From Ectocarpus siliculosus (lineage: Eukaryota > Sar > Phaeophyceae > Ectocarpales > Ectocarpaceae), in NCBI GenBank assembly GCA_000310025.1, contig FN647962.1, positions 4,603-68,602 on the forward strand: a stretch of 64,000 bases of DNA, written 5' to 3'. The notes under the pieces are model-generated. The model was not told the DNA's origin. It did not search any database and saw only the letters and a list, made by a program, of their open reading frames with translations. Made by a program: the position numbers and the translations under genes. This document shows positions 1-10,131 of the stretch, in pieces (position 1 is the first letter of the stretch; each line of letters starts with the position of its first letter).

Positions 1-470
1 TTTCCCCCTTCCCCCGCCACCGGGGGGGGGGGGGGGTAGCCCCAAGGTCTTCATTGTCAACCCTGTGTAACCCATACTACCTTGTAGGAGGCGCAACCCT
101 GACAAGGCCCCATGACCCAACCCGTACAGGGGGTGGTGATGTGTAGCAGGTTCATGACTGGTAACCCTAGCACGGCGCAGCACCTTGCCAAGACCCGAGC
201 CCCCACCTTGCTAACACCCCGACCCTAACAGGGTATGGACGAGAACCTACCCCAGGGTGTCGGAAGGTGCAAGGTAGAATGGGATGATGAACCTCGACCC
301 CCCACAACCTCGAAGACCTTACCAAGGTCTTTTCCGGTACCTTGTAGTCACTATGCACCCTGTGCAACCCCTCCACAGGGTGCCTACAGGGTTGACCACC
401 TTGCCAAGGGGTCCCCAAGGTTAGCCGTGGCCACCGGTGCGTGTAGCACACAGCACCAGCATTATTAGGT
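1..470. repeat. CCTTG/AACCCT-rich degenerate repeat region
   Basis: This stretch is built from reshuffled short words: AACCCT, ACCTTG, CCTTGCCAAG and ACAGGGT recur on both strands, often as small palindromes such as CCTTGCCAAGG. It starts beside a run of 14 G. Open frames here are low-complexity and show no splice-bounded exon. It looks like a decayed satellite or minisatellite. The AACCCT words resemble telomere-type repeats, but there is no regular array, so I do not call it telomeric. Confidence 0.45.
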
Positions 471-606
471 GATACTGTAGGGAAAAATGACAGACAGTAG
501 TAGTGGATGCTGTGACAGGAGGTTTGGTAAGCATTCCGCGATCGAGCACCTTTATTTCAGAGGCAGGCGCGTGCATCGAAGGGCCGCATGTTATTCAGCT
601 CATTCC

Positions 607-753
607 CTCCATGCGTCTGTCTTTGGTTCTTATACTCCCTGACGTTTTCTTCTTTCTGCAGCGCAGGTGTCTGTCTGTGCTCCATGCGTCTGTCTTTGGT
701 TCTTATACCCCCTGACGTTTTCTTTTTTTGGCAGCGCAGGTGTCTGTCTGTGC
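607..753 (+). repeat. 73-bp tandem duplication
   Basis: Two adjacent near-identical copies of a 73-bp unit begin with CTCCATGCGTCTGTCTTTGG at 607 and 680. They differ by a few substitutions and a longer T run in the second copy. The last words of the unit (CGCAGGTGTCTGTCTGTG) close both copies. It is a recent local duplication in non-coding DNA. Confidence 0.85.
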
Positions 754-2450
754 ACGAACTCTTCCTTCCTTGACGTTTGTTTGTCTTATTGATCAAATTC
801 ACCTCTGGTACCTCCCAGTCACTACTAGCAAAATACACATAAATCAGTTATATCGTACGCAGATATCGCCGAGAAAAGAAGCAAAGCAACAAACAGTGCG
901 CAAAACATCTGAAATTTGTACACGCATCATGTTGCATACTACGTACGTGCCGCATATTTACCGATGAATACTCGTCATCTTCATCCCTTGCCCAAGGAGA
1001 ACGGCGGGCGGCGGCAAAGGAGAGGGACCTACACAAGAGAGAGAGCAATCCGGGAGCAATATCCCACCTTTTGAGTTCTTGTGTCTTGGATTCATTAGAA
1101 AATAATATGTTTGTGCGTCTTTCTATGTCAGCAAGGAAACCGCATCGTCACACAAAACCGGTTTGGGCGATGATTCCTAGCAACCCTTGGGCGAATCCTC
1201 CGCTCTCCGTATCATACACAACGCCGTCCGTATGCTACGTCCCAGTAGCAAGTCCACAGCCAGTTAGCACTACTACAAGTGCACCTAAAACAGGATCCCC
1301 CCCCCCTCCTCAAGCCCTGCGGAACCCCCATCAGAATGACATAAGCAACACAGGAAAAATGAAAACTAACACCCTCAATCTCTCTCTACAAATACCAAGT
1401 CGAAATCATATCATTATTCCATCGAAACTCTAGCCGACTACCCTACACTTTACCGCGCGGCAAGCACACACAGTCGCGCGCACCGCCCGGTACACCCGAC
1501 AGACACCAAGGGCAAGTCGGACTCGCCCTGGCCGCACCCGTGGCTGGCTGCGAAATACATTCACAAAACATGTAAATGTCGTACGCACACCGAAACGCCT
1601 TCCATCGGTGCATGTCTATCCTACCTTAGGACATGCCGTAGGTTGCATTCGTTACTACCGCACCTCTTGGACCGAATTTCAAACTTCTCTTCATCCACAA
1701 CGAAGAGGATGCCGAAATAAAGAGATACCTTTTAGGAAAGCTGTTTTTCTGCCGAGTAATCGAGCTTTCAAAATCGATCCAGGGGGTGTGACATACTTTG
1801 CAACCTGCAACCTGCGGTAACAAAAGAGATAGATTGCCAACCAACCCCCCAAGAACAAAAACTACTGAAGTAGAAGGGCAGATGGAACAAAGGAAGAAAG
1901 AAGGGGTCCGCAGAACGATCGCACAACGACAAGTCGACGCTTCGCCACCACAGCTTCCATTCCGCGTGCGTAGCTCACCGAACAGCGCCAGGCACGAGCG
2001 ATCCCTGGTTCGACAAGGGAACGAGGAAGGGGAGGAAGGGGTGGGGGAAGAGGCAGGAGGTTGAGGGCGCGAAAGTAGGAACTCGATATCTCAAAATCCC
2101 TTGGATATGCTTTGCATTTGTGTGGAGGACACCTGTCGGAAGTATGCAACTAACCAACCAACCAACCATTTGTGCACGTACAAAGTAGGGAGGATACGAT
2201 CCATCGGGGTAACTTGCTGTCGGGAGAGTGACAAGTAACACATCGTTGAGATCAGTCTCTTCCATCCTCTTTGACCACCTGCCTAGAGTGGAGGCGGAGA
2301 GTCTTCGAGGTACCGCGCGTAGTGCGTACAACATAGACGCGGGACATGCTTGCCCGGGTGGAAACGCTTTCCGTAGAATGCTGCTGTAGCGATATCCATC
2401 AGAAGACTATTCCGGTAATACTCCTTAGGTGAATACCTACTTACTGTTGT
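754..2450. other. Gene-poor stretch left of the ABM gene
   Basis: Apart from the inverted-repeat element at 1636-1817 I see no exon with coding-type third-position bias and matched splice sites. Short open frames occur on both strands but are A/T-poor by chance and lack recognisable domains. The unresolved last exon or 3' untranslated region of the minus-strand ABM gene may reach into the right end of this stretch. Confidence 0.5.
1636..1817. mobile_element. MITE-like element, family 1, copy A (oldest)
   Basis: About 182 bp begins CCGTAGGTTGCATTC and ends with a degenerate inverted copy, CAACCTGCGG. Inside each end lies the family signature CACCCCCTGGACCGA or a variant of it, next to the words AATTTCAAA and TTTCAAAATCGATCC. 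Copies B (40350) and C (54359) share these ends and the internal GGAAAGCT word. The TA target duplication is kept only on the right (TG on the left), so this copy looks the most decayed. It encodes no protein and is presumably a non-autonomous DNA transposon. Confidence 0.6.
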
Positions 2451-2720
2451 TTACAGCAGTGCAAACTCTAATGACTGACATTGAGTATTCCAACAGACAG
2501 CACGCCCTAAATACACAACGAAAAGTGGGCGCTTCTACATGTAAGCGTACAGAGAGGCAATAGAGACAAGAGAGAGAGAGGGAGAGAGAGAAAAAGGACA
2601 GCGGCACGGCACACGCCGCCATCATCACATGCCACGTGCACACGGGAAGATCTCTGGCCAAGTGACTGTCAGCCGGCATCATCATATCACAGGCTTGTAC
2701 CATGCCAGGAATATACATAC

Positions 2721-5700
2721 CTGCAGGTTCGCCGGAGACGAGTAGATGGCGTCGTCGCGACCGCCCTCCCCTCCGGGACCGAACGGGTGCACGGGCTCGC
2801 CCAGCTTGCCCGATCGCTCGTTCACCATGTACAGCCCCATCGGCTCCGCGATGCATTCCTCCGCACCCTGCCGTCCATTGATTCACCCGCACACAGGTCC
2901 AGACCGAAGGCGAAGGCGGCCCCGTAGGAAAACGGGGGAGGGGGAGGGGGGGGAGGGGGGGGGATTGCCCATTGGTGCATGAAAAAAGACTCGAAATTCG
3001 TTCACGCCTTGGCTCACATATTCCACCCCGTCAACGTCGTCGCAAACGACTGCTTCGTTTATCCGGCAGTGCATGCACGATGGCGCTCACGACTTAGTTG
3101 TTTCGAGATGAGCTACAGCAGTAGCTCGCAACGGATCGGTGCGAGGCAACCAACAGCGACTTACATCCGTGAAGGACTGGAAGGTGTCGGTATTCTGGTA
3201 GCTAGACATGGCCTCGGGGCTGGGGAAGCGCTGCAGCATGAAGAACGCCGTGCGGTCCTCGGGGTCCTGATTATCCACAACAACACGCAAAAACAGGGCG
3301 TTAACGAGTGCAGGCAAAAGGAACTAAGCCAGATTCTACACAAAAAACAACTTACAGCACAAGTAGCGCACCACATTGTATGGCTCCTGTGATGCCCTGT
3401 TGGCACAGCACGCGCCAACCACACACAGCACGCGCCAACCCAACCGCTTTAGTACTGTTGAACGGCAACTGCGAGTACCGAATGCGTAGTCGCTGCTCAT
3501 GTGGACTTCTCGTACCACGAGTCAGGGGGAGAGAGCTGCAGCGGCCCAATCATAATTCAACAGATCAAACAAATCCCCAAGAAAGTGCCATTCTACGCAA
3601 GACACTGTGGGGCAAAAGTGGCAACTCCGACATGTCGCTTACACCGATCCAACCGGCTCGACAAAACGTCGGTTCTCGAGTCAAAACTAAACTCAGTCTC
3701 GCACAACACAGGGAGGGGGGGGGGAACAAGGTACCCGCAACAAGGCCCGCTGGACCAAGAGCAAGAAAAATTTCAGCGAGACACGTATCAATCAAAACAC
3801 AGGCAAGCAAGACAGAACGAGACACAACACAACAGCAAACCAAGACACAGCAGCAGCCATCCGTCACCTGGTTGACAGTGCAAGTGAACACGAGGTCCTT
3901 TTGGTTGTCCACAGTTTCTTCCACGAGGCTCTCCAGCAGGTTGCGCAGGGTGCCCTCGCGGCCCTTCTTGGCCTTGATCGAAGTGCTCAGCACGACGGCA
4001 CCCGGAGTCTGGCGGCCGGACAGCTCCAGCGTGTTGATCACCATGGACAGCGGCGGGGCCTTGCTCGCTGTGTCACGCGTGGAGGAAGCATCGGGTATAG
4101 CAGGGGCGAAGCAGAGTTAGCATTAGATGTACAGCGGAGGATCCGGTGAAAGGACTTGTGTATCGCGGAAAATACATATCGAAGTCGACGGTGTTCTGCG
4201 TTCTCCATTCCACCGCGATCATTCCCGCAAACAGTCATCACGATCAAGTACAGGATATAACCTTTTCGCGACGCTCAAGAATGTTTCATCTTCTAGCGCG
4301 CAACCTCCAAGCAGCAACTCAGTGGTGCACATACTGCTGGGGCCAATAGAGCTACACTAGAGAAATAAGATAGAACGCCCTACCAATGGTCTGTCATCTG
4401 TTCCGGCTAAAGATACCGCAATAATCCCATCACTGCGGTGGAATGCAGTGTACACGCTCGCTGCCCCAGTCTCTTGTACAAGTACTGAGCCGTACGCAAG
4501 AGGCAAGGTGCCGCGTGATATCTGCAAACACGGGGATGGGGGGCGGGGGCGGGGTGCTCACCAGCGATCGCCTCAAGCTCCTCTTGGTCAGGCATAGCCG
4601 CCACCTTCAGGAACCCTAGCGGACCAGTCTGCACGCAACGCAGCAAACATGTAGCAAGGAGGCCGGGTAAACAGACGGAAAGACATTCATCATCGTCGTG
4701 TCGGGAGTTACCCTAGACACATGGTGTCCGTCGACATCTGTCAACTGGATAGAGCGGCAGCCGCTTGTGTGTTTACTACGAAATTCTTGCGATACGCAAA
4801 GTGGTTCCCACGATTACGCCGTAACACCACGGTGCCACGGTAAATCTATTCACCGAACCCCGACACAGGTGGCGCGGGAATGCCATTGCGGTGTTTTGGT
4901 TGGCAATGGGCCAAGCTCTCCAGACACACAGTTAGTGAATGAAACGCAGGGACACGAGAGCGCAAAATCTACACGATGAATGAGACAGGCCACCCCACAA
5001 TTGGCCACCCCACAATTGACGATCTTCCTCGAAATACGAGACAGACGCACAAGTTTCAACTCCAACGAAATTTGGGAGCGCGTTACAGCCAAGGACGAAC
5101 CACCTGCTATTTAGAACGTGCCAAACTCACATCTGAAACGACTACTGCAAAAATCTCTATCCAAGCAAGCGCGACCCAGCGCGCACCGCCACTACCACTC
5201 CCGCGTCTACCTGCCCTACTACGTACCGCCAAGGTGATCATCGCCGCACCAATACCCTCCCCCTTCGCCTTGGCGATGAATCCCGCCGCGCCCGTCAAGA
5301 CCACATGCGCCGCCGCCGCGGTCAAGCACGCCGTTCGCGCCGTGTCTGCCGCCGCGTCGCTGAGGTAGCCCCTCGCCTGCCAGTCTCCGGAGAACCCCGC
5401 GTCCACGAGCCCCGCCAGCGCGACCACGAACACTGCCTGCGAACAGTATTTGAAACCAACAAAATAGAAGAGGGACAATACTCGTAACGGTAAATAATGA
5501 TGTAATCGACAGAGACAGGGGAGCACTGAGGCGCGGTTTTCAGGAACGAAGGGCCGGGGGACGTCCCAAGAGACGAACCAAAAGCAAGCAATGACCGACA
5601 GAATGCCAAGAGTTGCACCCAACGAGCTTAGAAACCGTGATGGTTTATAGTGTGCACGCGTGACAGGTGTGACAGGCACAACTACAGTAGCAAGGACGTG

Positions 5701-7126
5701 AGAGACGTGCTCACTTCACCAGACCTTTTGCGCCACTGGGTAAGCTTGGCAGAACTAAGCGGACCAATGAAAACATTGAGTCATGTCAGTAGCCGGATAG
5801 GACAGATCGACACCAGCCGCTAGCCCAGCCCCTTAGCCCACCTCACCAAAACTAAACTAACTTTATAGGCCGAACAACGACAACAAAGAGAAATCCTCAA
5901 GTCAGCAAGAATCCCAAGATACCCCTATCTCCCCGACACACCCCACACAAACAGACGCCTGTACAAGAGACGGCACGCACAGACGAAATCGAGACAACCT
6001 TCACAGCGGCAAAGGGCAGCGTCTACCACAAGCCAAATCAGGACAGAACGAGCAAGCGGGACGGCAAGGAGCGCGGAACCCGGTCCAGCGTCCGGCGACT
6101 ATACAGATGCATCTACGGTACCGCGCGCTCGCTACCTGGAGGCCATTGAAAATCGGTCCCTCAGTCAAGGGTCGGAGAGCAGCGAAAAAGTCAGTCCCCT
6201 CTTCCAAGTCCGGCACCGTCGCATCGCCCCCCATGGCACCGGCAGTCATGCTCAGAGCCGAGCACGATGACCGTCCTCGGCTGGTTCACGTGAGAAAAAA
6301 AACGCGTTTAGGAACGAGGCCATCCGAGACACAAAGGCATCAGCGGAGCGACGAAAGACCACCATAGACGAATGAGGGCATGACTTGCTGACAGCAAACC
6401 ATGGCAGAGTGAGAACGGACTTTGTGACGCCGATGGCAGATGGTCTTTGAAGGGCACCCGTCGCAACAGGGACATCACGACAAAACCACCGCACGCGGTA
6501 GGACATAAGCCAGCGGCGGGAAATCAGGAGGGGTATGGACAGCACCACACACAATTTTAGTAGAATAGCAATCCATGGACAAGGCGAGAGTGCGAGTCCC
6601 ACCGGCGTGGCATGACGGTCTGGGCGTAGCGCGCGTGTCGACGGTGCGACGAGGAACGTTTGCCGAAGCGACAGCTAGTACACGACCTCACCAAAGTTCC
6701 CTCGGCCATCCTGGGCACAAAACTACCCATCGCACTCACACCATACCCCCACACGCAAAAAAGGTAGACAGCAGCAATATCCAAAGCTCGACTTTCTACT
6801 GCTGTAGCGTTAACACCGGTGACGACAGTTGTAGACGTACTGACCCCGCAGACCGTACTCGCGTTATGCCGAAGCCTTGCCAACGGCAACAGGGGAGATT
6901 TCCACGAAATGTACAGCATAGGAGGTTTCATCGGGTGAGTGCACGTGATGGTGGCGACAACGACAAACGTGAGGTCTCACCATTCGGTCGTTGATCGAGC
7001 CCCGTCGGCCCACCGTTGCTGGGCCCTCGCTGCTTGTGTCCTGATCGGCAGCGGTGCCACGAAGCCCGAGGTCGGCAGCACAGCCGACGCCGCTAGGAAC
7101 AAGCACAGTCCGGACACCTTTCCCAT
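2721..7126 (-). CDS. Plastid-targeted membrane protein with ABM-like domain (3' end unresolved)
   Basis: Seven exons join in phase: 6981-7126, 6136-6250, 5227-5436, 4562-4628, 3868-4067, 3165-3266 and 2721-2867, giving 329 residues so far. Residues 1-25 form a hydrophobic signal peptide ending TSGFVAP, with Phe22 at the expected cleavage point. This is the bipartite presequence type of stramenopile plastid proteins, so import into the plastid is inferred. Exon 3 (residues 88-157) holds two hydrophobic, Ala-rich segments that are probably membrane-spanning. Residues about 195-280 (AVVLSTSIKAKKG, DRTAFFMLQRFPS, MSSYQNTDTFQSF) match the ferredoxin-like ABM or stress-responsive barrel fold, whose members are small monooxygenases or heme- and quinone-handling proteins. 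The substrate is unknown. The tail (MGLYMVNERSGKLGEP) is unfamiliar. The start is the ATG at 7126. The exon 7 donor (CAG|GTATGT) shows that at least one more exon follows; 2451-2534 is a weak candidate for it. Confidence 0.75.
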
Positions 7127-10100
7127 TGTGGAGATGATACGGGTACGTCGAGTCTGTTTCCCAAACCGCCCCGTTTTCAGTGTTGGCGATAATGTTGTAC
7201 GGTCACGACACGACGGTACGAGGAAGGAAGGGGGGGATTGTTGTCTGTGAACGGGGACGGTTGAATCATTGTAGCAAACAAGACTGCTGTGGAACAGAAC
7301 AAACAGGGTGAAAAGTAAAATGTTGCGTGACACTGCTGTCTGCTTCTACATATGCATGCATAGCCATCTTCGGCGGTGTTCCTATCGTCCTGCCACAAGA
7401 TGCCATGCCATATCTTGATGGCCAGGCCAAGAGTGTCGCTCTCTGTTCACGTGCTCAAGCGGCAGCATGTCTAAATGTACGGCAGTAGCAATCACACCGC
7501 GAACGACTACAGTACAGGTCCCTGTTTAGTAGTACAACCTGACATGTTCAACCCCATCACCGGTGGTACTGCCCCCCCGCCATGCCTACTACGGCAACGG
7601 CAGCAGGAAGTAACACGCTTGGGACCCGTACTACTACCAGCAGCAGCTGCAGCCACCGCCCCCGCCGGCGTTCCACCCAAAGCCTCGAGTGCTGGGATCT
7701 CATCGCCTCCTTGAACGTCTTCGCCACGGGCAGAGTGCTACGTATATAGCAGACACGAAGCAGCTTGGAACAGATCTGGAACCTCATCGGCGCGCCCAAT
7801 ACGTACGATTCCAGACCTGCCTCACTGCGGCTGCCAACGAGCTCTGTGTGCCCAAGACGGCCAAGGAGGCGATGAGGTCCCGGGACTCTATATATCCGTT
7901 GATAGAAGTCGAAATTTCTAAAGGGTCTGGGCACGGATCCCGCGATAGCACACAAGTGAAGTGCTGCTTGGTTGCTGGTTGCCCGGTTCGCTGTTGACCT
8001 TCAACCAGCTGCAAAGAGAGAGAATGTGTGTTCTCGTACACACTACATGTAAGACACATCATGCAAAGACTGCGGAGAACCCAACAGGCCGAGCGATATC
8101 ACACAAGAGGCCATATGTGGCGATGTTGCACACACACCCAAAGTGCAGCAAACTACACACCTCGTACCCCGCTGCGGTGTTGGTCGTTCTTTCGTCCGTG
8201 ATGCTGCATGTTTTGACGTTTTGACAGCCCCACACTTCAAGGAACCAACAGACAGCGGTCATGAACGCATACAGCAAGGCTGTAGCTTTTTTGCACAAGA
8301 AAGGAAATGCCTAAGCCCCTACCACAGCTTTGACGATGCGCTCCCTCTACGCGCCTGTCCCGTCCACCACGCACACCCGCCTGTTGCAGACAACCGCCGC
8401 CGTCTCAGCGGCTACTACTGTGGATGCGGGCTTCGCTTACCTTGGGCTGCCTCGATCAAGCAACGCCTCCTCTTTCCTCCCTTTGTTTCGCCTCGCGAAT
8501 TACCACCCGAATAGTTGACGCGTTGTGGAAGCACTGTGTGTTCTGAGGAGGGTGAAGTATGTGGAGTAGGCCGTGTCTTGGGTAGGGGTGATGGTGAGGC
8601 GAGCTGCTCGTTTGGAGGCTGTATGATGCGTGTATGACAAGTGGCCCAGTGTAGTGCCTCGATTTCGGATTTCGCGCGAGGGGGGTCGATGACTGGGAAT
8701 ACGAAGCTGAAGGGGTGCTTGCCTCTTTCTCGGGGCCTCTGGGGTCTCGCCGCATCATCATCACACACACAAACCAGGATCAAGCTCACAGCAGTACATG
8801 GTACCTAGCCGCTCTCTCTCTCAGGGGCCAGAGGGCGGTTCTGGCCTGGTGGTTCACAGCATCCGCAATGAACCGAAGAGAGAGAGGTGGTTCAAAGGGA
8901 GGCGTACTTGCATCTAACGCTGTTGGTGCACAAGACGAGCCAGAAGCTGCTCCTCAGCTTCGGGCACCTCGACATGGCGGTTGGAAGGGATCCAAGTCGG
9001 CGGGCGGTCGAGAGGCGCACATGCTGCGCGGCGAGCCGGGGTACCACTTGGGTGGGTGCTCGAACGAAATTGTTGGATAGGCCGTGGTGGTATCGGTGGT
9101 GATGTTTTCGTAGTGGACACGGAAGAACAGTAAATTGTTCAAATGTACAATGTAGCAGGTAAAGTGTAGGTTTGGATTGCTTGATCTACTGCTGCTGTAG
9201 AAACCCCGACGGCCGACACCTGCTGCTGGTTTGGTTCCGGAGGCGAGCGCAGCACCTTCTGCGGCGCTGTAGTTGCTTTGCAGCGACTTCGCTTTTCCAG
9301 CGTGCTCGCCTAGCGTTGGTGGACGGGAAGGCTCACCCTTCCGACGCGCTTGGGTTCGATTTTCGGCCTTGGGTTTGGTTGACTACGCTGCAGCTGCTGC
9401 AATGTTCGTGACGACGCAAGTACAGCGGTTCCGCATGTATCCAATACTTGGGAGACATTACAGCAGCAGTCCATGAATCCTATTATAGAGCAGTAGGTGA
9501 CCTCCGCCGACGAGGAATGGAAGGATTGGCATCTGCATCAAACATCGAACACAAAGCATCTGCGTTGTTCGCACCACAACTCGACCTAAACTCCTTAAGT
9601 CCAAGCTGATCTTGGCGTCAAATTCTTTCATCGCTTTCTTGGCGGCCGAAAGGTGGTGATGCTTGGAGTGGAGGTTGGGGGAAGATGGCCGAGTTCAGGT
9701 GCTCGGGCCGAGTTCAGGTGCTCGGGCCGAGTTCAGGTGCTCGCTGCCGAAGCCAGCACTGGACACGTCTCGTTCGCGTGTGTAGAGAGTCCGCGATTCT
9801 CTGCTGTTTTGTATGAGCAGTCACACAGCAGTAGTCACCACTCGAAGGGGACGGCTGATCAACCCATTCCGCCACACGCAGAAAGAGTATTGCAGAGTGC
9901 GGTTCATTTGTTCTTGGAGAAACGTCAAGGCACCACTGACCAACGTGCCCTCCGCGCCGTCCTCATCGCCGTGTGTTGGGGATGTGTTGGACAGATGTTA
10001 TGCTACCATCCACTCGACCGCGTTGGACACATGACGATTCCGACCATGTCTTCGGACCGACGGCACATACAAAAGCTACAAAATATCTGCGTATCAACAA

Positions 10101-10131
10101 TCCGCAATGGACCGATTAGTCCTTCCCGTGC
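7127..10131. other. Divergent intergenic stretch with uncertain coding fragments
   Basis: This lies between the starts of the ABM gene (minus) and the carboxylase gene (plus), so both promoters should be here. A 200-bp palindrome sits at 7687-7888. A plus-strand stretch at 8887-9000 (words LHLTLLVHKTSQKLLLSFGH) and one at 8330-8460 have coding-like composition, but I could not tie either to splice sites that join the downstream gene. They may be upstream exons or chance. A 20-bp unit (GAGTTCAGGTGCTCGGGCC) is repeated three times near 9692-9746. Confidence 0.45.
7687..7888. repeat. 200-bp imperfect palindrome (inverted duplication)
   Basis: The left arm (from 7687, GATCTCATCGCCTCCTTGAA) and right arm (to 7888) are inverted copies meeting at the perfect palindrome GGCGCGCC (7789-7796). 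Matches include CTCATCGCCTCCTTG against CAAGGAGGCGATGAG, GGGCAGAG against CTCTGTGTGCCC, and CAGATCTGGAA against TTCCAGACCTG. Read outward-in, both arms can encode DLIASL followed by a hydrophobic stretch, with codon-like differences. The transcript could fold into a long hairpin. Foldback element, inverted gene fragment and small-RNA precursor all remain possible. Confidence 0.65.

Noticed and set aside
2451-2534. Candidate last exon of the ABM gene (acceptor TACATGTAG, stop at 2451)
   Set aside because: It is in phase and follows a pyrimidine tract, but its codon third positions show no coding bias and the peptide has no family support. I left it out of the model.
8887-9080. Plus-strand peptide LHLTLLVHKTSQKLLLSFGH as an upstream carboxylase exon
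   Set aside because: I found no donor in a phase that fits the acceptor at 10216, and it does not resemble the N-terminus of the family.
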